Positions 1 to 6,268 of a stretch of 11,209 bases of DNA are shown piece by piece. Both the position numbers and the translations under genes were made by a program. The stretch is taken from NCBI GenBank assembly GCA_030668755.1, contig DAOVEW010000007.1, forward strand, positions 1 through 11,209. Direction: 5' to 3'. The notes under the pieces were generated by a model. The model searched no databases. It was not told where the DNA came from and saw only the letters and a list, made by a program, of their open reading frames with translations. The DNA is from Bacillota bacterium. GTDB taxonomy: Bacteria > Armatimonadota > Hebobacteria > Hebobacterales > Hebobacteraceae. How positions within the stretch are numbered: the first letter of the stretch is position 1; each line of letters starts with the position of its first letter.

Positions 1-93
1 GCGCGGCCGCCCCGGGCGGACGCGAGGGGCTGCGCAAGACGGACGTGGCCGGGCCCGCGCGAGCGCAGGCCCGGCTCCGCGGTGTCATGCGCG
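1..93. other. Very GC-rich noncoding edge after livK
   Basis: No convincing gene is visible on either strand in these bases, which follow the stop of the leftward substrate-binding protein gene. The stretch is almost entirely G and C and contains one strong hairpin (listed separately). The next gene of the leftward operon, if any, lies beyond the window edge. Confidence 0.5.
48..75 (-). terminator. GC-rich hairpin just downstream of livK, no U-tract
   Basis: A perfect 8-bp stem, GCCGGGCC (48-55) with GGCCCGGC (68-75), encloses a 12-base loop that can pair further inside (GCG/CGC). It lies 18 bases past the livK stop codon. No run of T follows on the minus strand, so it is not a classical intrinsic terminator. 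It could be a U-less terminator, or an mRNA-stabilising or attenuating hairpin between a binding-protein gene and permease genes further left, an arrangement known for other ABC transporter operons. The structure is seen directly; its role is inferred. Confidence 0.45.
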
Positions 94-1284
94 CTAGTCT
101 GCGATCCTCCACTTTCCGTCTACGATTTGGACCATTACGAAGGCGTCCTTCGTCAGGCCATTGTGCTCCTCGGGGGAGAAGTTGAAGACTCCACCCGTGC
201 CGACAAAGCCCTGGGTGTTCTCGATGTGATCGCGGACGGCAGCGCGGTCGGCGCCCACGGCGCGAAGCGCGTCGGCGACGAGCTGGATGGCGTCCCAGGC
301 GTGGCCGCCGAAGGTATCGGCGGGCTTGCCGAACTCCGAGTGGTAGCGCTGGGCGTACTCCTCGAGCACCGACGCCTGCGGGTGGTCGGCGGGGATCTGG
401 TCTACGACGATGAGGCGCCCGGCCGGCAAGACAACTCCGTTGGCGGAGTCTCCAGCGATCTTGATGAAGGTCTCATTGGCGACGCCGTGGCTGCAGATCA
501 GGGGTATGTCCATTGCCAGCTGTCGCATGTTCTTGGCCACGATGGCCGGGCCGGGAGGCGTGCCCCAGCAGACGACGGCCTGTGCCTTCGTGCCCCTGAT
601 CTTCGTAAGCTGCGTCTCCATGGAGGTGTCTTTGGGGCCATACTCCTCAATGGCAACGACCTTGATGCCGGCCTCGGGCATCAGCTTCTTGATCTCGCGC
701 AGGCCGCTCTTGCCGAACCCGGTGTTGTCTGATAGGGACGCAACGCGCGTGAAATCCTTCGCCTTGAGGTACTCGATTATCTTCTCGACGGCCATCCGGT
801 CGGTCTGAGGCGTCTTGAAGGTCCACTTCCTCACGGGTTCGACAATGGGTACGCCCGCGGCACAGGAGACCAAAGGCACCTCCGCCTTCTCCATGTAGTC
901 CACGACGGCCAGGGTGGTCCCAGTGCGGCTGGGGCCGACGATGGCAAGGACGTTGTCCCTCTCGATCAGTCGCTTGGCGCTGTTCAGGGCCTCGGTGTTG
1001 TCGCCCTTGGTGTCCTCAATGACGATCTTGAGGGGACGGCCGCCGATGCCCCCGCCGCCATTGATCATCTTCTCCAGCATCTGCGCGGTGTTGCGCTCCG
1101 GGATGCCGAGAGAAGAGGCGTCTCCGGTGATTGCGAACATGGCTCCGATGACATAGGGCTCACCGGTGACAGTGGGGCCGGGCTCCTCGCCCGGAGGGGC
1201 CGGCTCTTTGCCACACCCGCCGCAGCAGATCAGGCCGACGAGCAACAGGGCCAGCACGGCCGGCACTGCAGTCGTGCTTCTCAT
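94..1284 (-). CDS. Branched-chain/aryl-acid type ABC transporter substrate-binding lipoprotein (LivK-like)
   Basis: Extracytoplasmic solute receptor of the Leu/Ile/Val-binding family (Peripla_BP_6), 396 residues, about the usual length for the family. The N-terminus has a charged start, a hydrophobic stretch (residues 6-19) and a cysteine-rich lipobox region ending CCGGC; either C21 or C24 could be the lipidated cysteine. The mature part opens with YVIGAMFAITGDASSLG, the typical first beta strand and ligand loop, followed by conserved IVIEDTKGD and AIVGPSRTG segments. Start ATG is supported by an excellent SD, AAAAGGAGGA (1292-1301), 7 bases upstream. It is the third gene of a leftward operon, 25 bases after the ACT-domain gene. 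The family binds branched-chain amino acids, other amino acids, amides or aromatic acids. Given paaK and ior next door, an aromatic acid or aromatic amino acid ligand is inferred, not shown. Permease and ATPase genes are not in the window. Confidence 0.9.
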   Translation of the reverse strand: MRSTTAVPAVLALLLVGLICCGGCGKEPAPPGEEPGPTVTGEPYVIGAMFAITGDASSLGIPERNTAQMLEKMINGGGGIGGRPLKIVIEDTKGDNTEALNSAKRLIERDNVLAIVGPSRTGTTLAVVDYMEKAEVPLVSCAAGVPIVEPVRKWTFKTPQTDRMAVEKIIEYLKAKDFTRVASLSDNTGFGKSGLREIKKLMPEAGIKVVAIEEYGPKDTSMETQLTKIRGTKAQAVVCWGTPPGPAIVAKNMRQLAMDIPLICSHGVANETFIKIAGDSANGVVLPAGRLIVVDQIPADHPQASVLEEYAQRYHSEFGKPADTFGGHAWDAIQLVADALRAVGADRAAVRDHIENTQGFVGTGGVFNFSPEEHNGLTKDAFVMVQIVDGKWRIAD

Positions 1285-1309
1285 TCCCGCTTCCTCCTTT
1301 TCCGGGGTA

Positions 1310-1741
1310 TTAGATGGCGCTTAGTTCGTCTGCGGAGAGGATGTGCACTCCCCCCCCTTGCAGCGCCGAGACAGCCTCTGACACGTTGTCAATGCGGAAG
1401 ATCACAATCGCGTTTTCCCCGCGTTGCCCGACGAACGCGTACAGGTATTCGATGTTGAGCCCGCGCTGGGTGAGGAGGTCAACGATGCCCGCCAATCCTC
1501 CGGGCCGGTCTGGCATCTCGACCGCGATGACTTCGGTCTCGGTCACGGTGAATCCGGCCCCATTCAGGGCCTGCTTTGCTTCCAGAGGCTTGTCCACGAT
1601 GAGCCGGAGCACACCGTAATCAATGGTCTCCGCCAGAGACAGCGCGCGGATGTTTACCCCGGCCTCGGCCAGCGCATGCGTCACCTCGGCGAGCCGGCCG
1701 GACTTGTTCTCCAGGAAGACTGATACCTGTATCGCCGTCAT
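1310..1741 (-). CDS. Tandem ACT-domain protein
   Basis: Small cytoplasmic protein of 143 residues made of two ACT domains back to back. The first runs about residues 3-68 ([21 protein letters not shown] opening, with the G-R-L turn typical of the ligand site). The second is about 70-140 ([17 protein letters not shown] opening). ACT domains bind amino acids and act as allosteric sensors. Stand-alone tandem ACT proteins are commonly encoded beside phenylacetate-CoA ligase and ior genes, as here. The ATG overlaps the paaK stop in an ATGA, so translation is probably coupled; an SD (AGGAGG, 1753-1758) lies inside the end of paaK. The likely role is sensing phenylalanine, tryptophan or another amino acid and modulating the ligase or oxidoreductase. 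The ligand is unknown. Confidence 0.88.
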   Translation of the reverse strand: MTAIQVSVFLENKSGRLAEVTHALAEAGVNIRALSLAETIDYGVLRLIVDKPLEAKQALNGAGFTVTETEVIAVEMPDRPGGLAGIVDLLTQRGLNIEYLYAFVGQRGENAIVIFRIDNVSEAVSALQGGGVHILSADELSAI

Positions 1742-3060
1742 TCGCCCAGGTCCCTCCTGTCAATTACGCGCCTGGCCTTCCCCATGCTGCGCTCCAGGGT
1801 CTTCGGCTCGACGAGGCGGACCGAGACCCGCAGGCCGAGGGTACTCTCGATCTCGCTCTGAATGCGTTCCGAGAGCGTCTCCAACCGCGACATCTCGTCC
1901 GAGAAGGTCTTCTCAGATACCTCGACCTGCACCTCCATCTCGTCCATCCCACGGGGCTTCCGGTCCACCACCAGCACGTAGTTCGGCGTGGTCTCCTCAA
2001 TCCCCATCAGCACTTCCTCTATCTGGGACGGGAAGACGTTCACGCCGCGGATGATTAGCATGTCGTCGGTGCGGCCGGTCACTCGTCGCATCCGCCGGAG
2101 GGTACGGCCGCAGCCGCAGGGCTCCGGGATGACGCGCGTGATGTCCCGCGTGCGATAGCGAAGAAGTGGGAGGGCCTCCTTCGTGAGCGTGGTGAACACG
2201 AGTTCGCCCATCTCGCCGTCGGCGACGGTCTCGCCGGTGACCGGGTCGATCACCTCGGGGTAGAAATGGTCTTCATTGATGTGGAGTCCCGCTTTCTCAA
2301 GGCACTCGAAGCCGACGCCCGGACCGATGATCTCGGAAAGGCCGTAGATGTCGAGCGCGTGGGCATGGAGAGAGGACTCGATCTCCTGCCGCATGGTGGC
2401 CGACCACGGCTCGGCGCCGAAAAACCCGACCCGCAGTGGAAGGTCCTTGAAGCTCACCCCCAGCTCCTCTCCCACCTCGCCGATCACAAGCGCATAGGAG
2501 GGTGTGCAGCACAGGACAGTGGAGCCGAAGTCCTGGAGGATCTGGACCTGCCGCTTCGTCTGGCCGCCAGAGGTGGGTATCACCGATGCCCCGATGCGCT
2601 CTGCACCGTAGTGGGCTCCAAGCCCGCCGGTGAAGAGGCCGTAGCCATAGCTGTTCTGGACGAGGTCGCCGCGGTGAGTGCCTCCCGCCGCAAGGGTGCG
2701 GGCCATGACCTCGGCCCAGGTATCGACATCGCGATCGGTGTAGCCGACGACGGTGAACTTCCCGGTCGTTCCGGAGGAGGCATGGATGCGCACCACCTGC
2801 TCCATAGGCACCGCAAAGAGATCGAAGGGATAGGTTTTGCGGAGATCCTCCTTTGTGGTGAATGGCAGTCGGGTGATGTCGTCTACGCCCTTGATGTCCT
2901 GGGGCTTGACTCCAGCGTCGTCGAGCTTCTGCCGGTAGTACGGGACTTTCTCGTAGACGAGCTTGACGACTTCGCAGAGCCGGTCAGACTGCAGCGCTCG
3001 AAGCTGGTCCGGCGCCATGAATTCGAGCTCTCGATTCCAGCAAGGTGTCGATTCGTGCAC
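1738..3060 (-). CDS. paaK: Phenylacetate-CoA ligase family (aryl-acid AMP-forming ligase)
   Basis: Adenylate-forming enzyme that activates phenylacetate or a related aryl acid (for example indoleacetate) with ATP and CoA to the aryl-CoA, AMP and PPi. Length is 440 residues, normal for PaaK. Visible motifs: N-terminal CWNRELE segment; PFTTKEDLR; the nucleotide-binding SSGTTGK loop (95-101); DIYGLSE (237-243); a Cys-rich CGCGRTL segment before [21 protein letters not shown] (from 329), which is the hinge and start of the C-terminal domain. The frame is open 191 codons further upstream, but family homology begins here and a GTG has a perfect SD (GGAGG, 3068-3072) 7 bases away, so 3060 is the chosen start. 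It is first in the operon with the ACT and livK genes and divergent from iorAB. Substrate specificity within aryl acids is not determinable from sequence alone. Confidence 0.93.
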   Translation of the reverse strand: MHESTPCWNRELEFMAPDQLRALQSDRLCEVVKLVYEKVPYYRQKLDDAGVKPQDIKGVDDITRLPFTTKEDLRKTYPFDLFAVPMEQVVRIHASSGTTGKFTVVGYTDRDVDTWAEVMARTLAAGGTHRGDLVQNSYGYGLFTGGLGAHYGAERIGASVIPTSGGQTKRQVQILQDFGSTVLCCTPSYALVIGEVGEELGVSFKDLPLRVGFFGAEPWSATMRQEIESSLHAHALDIYGLSEIIGPGVGFECLEKAGLHINEDHFYPEVIDPVTGETVADGEMGELVFTTLTKEALPLLRYRTRDITRVIPEPCGCGRTLRRMRRVTGRTDDMLIIRGVNVFPSQIEEVLMGIEETTPNYVLVVDRKPRGMDEMEVQVEVSEKTFSDEMSRLETLSERIQSEIESTLGLRVSVRLVEPKTLERSMGKARRVIDRRDLGE

Positions 3061-3067
3061 CGCCCGC

Positions 3068-3072
3068 CCTCC
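3068..3072 (-). promoter_or_regulatory. Shine-Dalgarno that sets the paaK start
   Basis: On the minus strand the bases read GGAGG, 7 bases before a GTG at 3060. This decides against the much longer upstream-open reading frame and places the N-terminus where PaaK homologues begin. No convincing -35/-10 pair for paaK was found in the remaining intergenic bases. Confidence 0.75.
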
Positions 3073-3189
3073 GGATGTTGGCAGCACGGCTCTTACCCAA
3101 TTGACCGGCTGCTGCTGACTTTGGAGTGGGTTCGACGGCGACGATGGGATACCTCTTGCCCGCTGGCAGGGCGGGGCGGCGCGCTTGGC

Positions 3190-3218
3190 TTGTCGTTCGG
3201 CGGGCGCTGTGCTATGCT
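3190..3218 (+). promoter_or_regulatory. Extended -10 promoter of iorAB
   Basis: A -35-like TTGTCG (3190-3195; 4 of 6 match TTGACA) is separated by exactly 17 bases from TATGCT (3213-3218). The -10 is preceded by TG and one base (TGC at 3210-3212), the extended -10 element. Transcription would start near 3225, giving a leader of roughly 24 bases before the iorA ATG. The same TGn-extended layout is found in front of the pyrimidine phosphorylase gene. Confidence 0.6.
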
Positions 3219-3219
3219 C

Positions 3220-3233
3220 AGCGGGAAACCGCT
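3220..3233. promoter_or_regulatory. Inverted repeat over the iorA transcription start (operator-like)
   Basis: A perfect 5-bp inverted repeat, AGCGG GAAA CCGCT, begins two bases after the -10 hexamer and spans the predicted transcription start of iorAB. It could be a repressor operator or, if transcription starts slightly upstream, a short GNRA-capped leader hairpin. The divergent paaK operon shares this 188-base intergenic region, so a shared regulator is possible. No regulator gene is visible in the window. Confidence 0.4.
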
Positions 3234-3248
3234 CACCGAGGGATTCGC

Positions 3249-5024
3249 ATGAGTAGTGTCTCCCCGCCGGCGCTCTGTGCGCTCCTCTCCGGGGATGAGG
3301 CAATTGCGCGCGGGGCCTTTGAGGCCGGCGTGCTTGTGGCAACTGCATATCCGGGCACACCGTCAACGGAGATCCTCGAAGCGCTGACCGAATGCCCGGG
3401 GCTTCGCGCTCAGTGGGCGCCCAACGAGAAGGTGGCGCTGGAAGTAGCGCTCGGGGCCGCTCTCGCGGGAGCGCGCGCGATGGCTTCGATGAAGCATGTC
3501 GGGTTGAACGTCGCCTCCGACACGCTCGTGACGGCCTCCTACACCGGCGTCCGCGGGGGCCTGGTGGTGGTGAGCGCCGATGACCCGGGCATGCACAGCT
3601 CTCAGAACGAGCAAGATAACCGTCACTATGCACACCTGGCGAAGATCCCGCTGCTCGAACCCTCGGACAGCCAGGAGGCGAAGGACTTCGCCGTCCTCGG
3701 ATTCGAGCTCAGCGAGCAGTTCGACACACCGGTGCTGCTGAGGATCACGACCCGCACAGCGCACTCGAAGTCCCTCGTCCGACTGGGGGAGAGGACCGAG
3801 CGCGCAGCGGAGGGCTTCTCCCGAGATCCCGCGAAGACGGTGATGGTGCCCGCACATGCGCGGCGACGCCATGAGCTCGTGGAAGCGCGCATGGCCAAGC
3901 TCGCCGAGTACGCGGAGACGTGCCCCCTCAACCGCATTGAGAGAGGCGACGGGAGAACGGGGGTCATCGTCTCGGGGATCGCTTACCAGTACGTGAAGGA
4001 GGTGCGGCCGCGCGCGTCGGTGCTCAAGCTGGGGTTGACGCATCCACTCCCGGAGAGGCTGATACGCAGGTTCGCGCGGAGCGTCGAGCGGCTGTATGTG
4101 GTCGAGGAACTCGATCCTTTCATCGAGGGTCAGGTGAGGGCAATGGGTGTGAAGCTGGCCCGGGCGCCGACGCAGGCGCGAACCGGCGAACTCTCGCCCT
4201 CGGCCGTAGCGCGCTTTCTGGGTGTGCGCAGGAGGAAGAGCCGGGCCGGGGCCGCCGACCTGCCCCCGCGGCCCCCCACTCTCTGCCCGGGGTGTGGGCA
4301 CCGCGCGCTGCTAACGGTCCTGAAAGGCCTTAAGGTCTTCGTCTCCGGAGACATCGGGTGCTACACGCTGGGGGTCCAGCCGCCGCTTCGGACGATGGAC
4401 ACGTGTGTCTGCATGGGGGCGTCCATTGGGGTGGCCCACGGCATCGAGAAGGTGAGCGGGCGGTCGGACAACATAGTGGCGGTCATCGGGGACTCCACCT
4501 TCGTCCACTCGGGGATCACGCCCCTCATCGACGTGATTTACAACCGAGGCGCGACGACGGTGATCATACTGGACAACGAGACCGTCGCCATGACCGGCCA
4601 CCAGGACCATCCGGGGACCGGCAAGACCGCATCCGGCGAACCGACACATCGCTTGCTCTTGGAGGATATCTGTCGGGCGGTCGGGGTGAAACATGTCTCG
4701 GTGGTCGATCCTTATGACCTGCGCAGCACACGCGAGCTCGTACGAGCGGCACTGCAGCGGTCGGAGGCGAGCGTTGTCATAGCGCGACGTCGCTGCGTGT
4801 TGCTGGACCGCGGCCGCGTGCGCCGCCCGTTCCGTGTCGATGCCGAGCAGTGCGTTGGATGCGGGCAGTGCCTCGCACACGGATGCCCCGCCATTGCGGA
4901 TGTGACGCCGCCCGGGAGCAGACGAAAGCAGGTTCGGATCGTGCCGGAGCTGTGCGCGGGATGCGGTGTGTGCGCTCAGATCTGCCCTGAGGGCGCGATA
5001 GTGGAGGCCGCGTCGGGTGAGTAG
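3249..5024 (+). CDS. iorA: Indolepyruvate:ferredoxin oxidoreductase, alpha subunit
   Basis: Large subunit of the thiamine-diphosphate enzyme that oxidatively decarboxylates arylpyruvates (indolepyruvate, phenylpyruvate, hydroxyphenylpyruvate) to aryl-CoA with ferredoxin as acceptor; some anaerobes run it in reverse. Length is 591 residues, typical for IorA. In order: N-terminal pyrimidine-binding domain with [14 protein letters not shown] and [10 protein letters not shown] (33-42) and the [12 protein letters not shown] segment; the ThDP domain with [10 protein letters not shown] (from 346) and the GDS...N ThDP/Mg motif (G414 to N443); a C-terminal 2x[4Fe-4S] ferredoxin domain with cysteine sets starting at 535 and 569. 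The ATG at 3249 is chosen because homology starts there and an SD (GAGGGA, 3238-3243) sits 5 bases upstream; 41 further upstream open codons do not resemble the family. It is followed by iorB with an 8-base overlap. Confidence 0.96.
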   Translation: MSSVSPPALCALLSGDEAIARGAFEAGVLVATAYPGTPSTEILEALTECPGLRAQWAPNEKVALEVALGAALAGARAMASMKHVGLNVASDTLVTASYTGVRGGLVVVSADDPGMHSSQNEQDNRHYAHLAKIPLLEPSDSQEAKDFAVLGFELSEQFDTPVLLRITTRTAHSKSLVRLGERTERAAEGFSRDPAKTVMVPAHARRRHELVEARMAKLAEYAETCPLNRIERGDGRTGVIVSGIAYQYVKEVRPRASVLKLGLTHPLPERLIRRFARSVERLYVVEELDPFIEGQVRAMGVKLARAPTQARTGELSPSAVARFLGVRRRKSRAGAADLPPRPPTLCPGCGHRALLTVLKGLKVFVSGDIGCYTLGVQPPLRTMDTCVCMGASIGVAHGIEKVSGRSDNIVAVIGDSTFVHSGITPLIDVIYNRGATTVIILDNETVAMTGHQDHPGTGKTASGEPTHRLLLEDICRAVGVKHVSVVDPYDLRSTRELVRAALQRSEASVVIARRRCVLLDRGRVRRPFRVDAEQCVGCGQCLAHGCPAIADVTPPGSRRKQVRIVPELCAGCGVCAQICPEGAIVEAASGE

Positions 5025-5610
5025 GATCACGAATGTAGCAATCGCGGGCGTCGGGGGGCAAGGCATCATCTTGGCCGGCGACATTGTTGCGCAGGCGGCG
5101 CGGTCTGCCGGCCACGACGTCAAGAAGAACGAGGTGCATGGGATGGCCCAGCGGGGCGGCGCGGTGGTGAGCGAGATCCGCTACGGGAAGCGGATCTACT
5201 CGCCGCTGATTCCGGACGGGGAAGTGGATGTCCTGATGGCGTTGGAGCTGCTGGAGGGGCTGCGGCATGCGCACCGGGTTCGTGCTGGGGGCATGGTGAT
5301 TGCAAACGAGCTGCGGCTGCCTCCGGCAGTGCGGGTGCCGGACTCACCGGAGTACCCCGACGACATTACCGAGCGGCTGCGAGGTGCGGCCGAGAACGTG
5401 GCTGTCGTGCCGGCGGCTGAGCTGGCGCGGCGCGCGGGGAACGCGCGGGCTGCGAACACCATCCTGATCGGAGTGCTGTCCCGATTCGTGGACCTGCCGG
5501 TGGACGCCTGGAAGAGCGCTCTGAGGATGTGCTTGCGGCCGTCGCTGCTGGAGGTCAACCTGCTCGCATTCGATCTGGGACGGCGAAGACGGAAGACGGC
5601 GAAGAGGTGA
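5017..5610 (+). CDS. iorB: Indolepyruvate:ferredoxin oxidoreductase, beta subunit
   Basis: Small subunit of the IorAB complex, 197 residues, the normal length for the family (2-oxoacid:acceptor oxidoreductase gamma-type domain). The N-terminus carries the signature NVAIAGVGGQGIILAGDIVAQAA, with the glycine-rich GVGGQG at residues 11-16. NEVHGMAQRGG follows, conserved in IorB and related subunits. The GTG start overlaps the last 8 bases of iorA; a GGAGG (5003-5007) inside iorA lies 9 bases upstream, so the two subunits are translationally coupled, as expected for an obligate complex. The C-terminus ends in a basic run of arginines and lysines. A GC hairpin without a U-tract follows the stop. 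Confidence 0.95.
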   Translation: MSRITNVAIAGVGGQGIILAGDIVAQAARSAGHDVKKNEVHGMAQRGGAVVSEIRYGKRIYSPLIPDGEVDVLMALELLEGLRHAHRVRAGGMVIANELRLPPAVRVPDSPEYPDDITERLRGAAENVAVVPAAELARRAGNARAANTILIGVLSRFVDLPVDAWKSALRMCLRPSLLEVNLLAFDLGRRRRKTAKR

Positions 5611-5628
5611 GGAGGCGCGAGCTGAGGG

Positions 5629-5648
5629 GCCCCGGTCGCGGCCGGGGC
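5629..5648 (+). terminator. GC hairpin after iorB, no U-tract
   Basis: A 7-bp perfect stem (GCCCCGG, 5629-5635, with CCGGGGC, 5642-5648) and a 6-base loop that can gain one G-U pair, 18 bases past the iorB stop. No T run follows, so termination would have to be U-independent or Rho-assisted. It resembles in placement the hairpin after livK. Confidence 0.4.
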
Positions 5649-5730
5649 GGCGCGTGCTGCCACGGGAGTGTGGAATAACCCGTCCGGAGCAGTTTGGCGA
5701 GAGCAGGGGCCAGCCACAGAAGCAGTGTGT

Positions 5731-5735
5731 GGAGG
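5731..5735 (+). promoter_or_regulatory. Shine-Dalgarno supporting a TTG start of the membrane protein
   Basis: GGAGG stands 5 bases before a TTG at 5741. It is the best translation signal near the front of the 5741-6184 reading frame. The alternative GTG at 5654 has only a weak GGGG-containing upstream sequence. Confidence 0.4.
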
Positions 5736-5740
5736 GAGCC

Positions 5741-6184
5741 TTGCCTGCCTCGTCTCAGCGAGTTCCACGGCGTCGTCAGCTTGGATCACCCGTTGTTTCG
5801 GTCAACCCCTCAGGCGCGTATCTGCGGCACCGCGCCGCTGCGCAGAGCGCCTACCGGGCGCGGCAACGAACGCGCTGGTGGCAGCGCGGGGCAGCGTGCG
5901 CGCTGCTGATTGTACTCTACTTCGCCATCGGTCGGGACTTGATTGCCATGGGCCGTGCGACGAAGGACACGGCATTGATGGAGATCCGCTACGAGGTCCA
6001 CACTGTCGCCAAGGATGTGGAGCGTATGACGCAGTGCGCGCAGGCCACCTCGGCCAGCGAGTACACCTCTCCCATTGCGTTCACGTCGGCAGCGGCTTTG
6101 GCGCAGAGGGGCGGTCCTGCCGATGTCGATGCTTGGCTGTCAGAGGAGCCGGTCGAGACGCTGTCGCGTGCCAGTCCGCGGTAG
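5741..6184 (+). CDS. Hypothetical single-pass membrane protein
   Basis: Not recognised. From the TTG at 5741 it encodes about 147 residues: a basic N-terminal part rich in arginine, one hydrophobic segment (about residues 50-66, including ACALLIVLYFAIG), then a soluble part containing MEIRYEVHTVAKDVERMTQ and a polar Ser/Ala/Glu-rich tail. The many N-terminal arginines suggest that the N-terminus is in the cytoplasm and the tail outside. Codon use from about 5800 onward favours G or C in the third position like the neighbouring real genes, which argues that the frame is coding. Upstream of 5741 the same frame stays open to a GTG at 5654, but codons there look less typical. It lies between iorB and the pyrimidine phosphorylase gene, each with its own signals, so context says little about its role. 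A small envelope or secretion-associated protein is only a guess. Confidence 0.5.
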   Translation: MPASSQRVPRRRQLGSPVVSVNPSGAYLRHRAAAQSAYRARQRTRWWQRGAACALLIVLYFAIGRDLIAMGRATKDTALMEIRYEVHTVAKDVERMTQCAQATSASEYTSPIAFTSAAALAQRGGPADVDAWLSEEPVETLSRASPR

Positions 6185-6207
6185 TGCTGCGCCCGTGGGC
6201 ACGGCAA

Positions 6208-6238
6208 TTGCCCTAGCACCGCGCAGCGATGGTATAAT
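6208..6238 (+). promoter_or_regulatory. Strong extended -10 promoter of the pyrimidine phosphorylase gene
   Basis: A perfect consensus TATAAT (6233-6238) is preceded by TGG (6230-6232), the extended -10 element. A -35-like TTGCCC (6208-6213) is 19 bases upstream, longer than ideal, which fits an extended -10 promoter with little need for the -35. The expected start is near 6245, leaving about 24 bases before the ATG. Confidence 0.75.
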
Positions 6239-6268
6239 GCGTCTGCGTGCGCGGACCGAGGTGGCCTG

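Noticed and set aside
82..732. 216-codon plus-strand frame
   Set aside because: Antisense to the LivK-like gene; no domain, and composition typical of a mirror frame.
3126..3248. 41-codon upstream extension of iorA
   Set aside because: It runs through the promoter and operator-like repeat; family homology and an SD start at the ATG at 3249.
2266..3252. 328-codon plus-strand frame
   Set aside because: Mirror of paaK, no domain similarity.
3061..3633. 191-codon upstream extension of the paaK frame
   Set aside because: Arg/Pro/Ser-rich and unlike any family; it covers the promoter region and the start of iorA on the other strand. PaaK homology and a good SD both point to the GTG at 3060.
4311..5123. 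270-codon minus-strand frame
   Set aside because: Mirror of iorA/iorB with a His/Arg-rich composition; no domain.
5668..6216. 182-codon plus-strand frame overlapping the membrane protein gene
   Set aside because: Rich in Cys, Arg and Gly without structure; the frame ending at 6184 has a proper membrane segment and better codon use.
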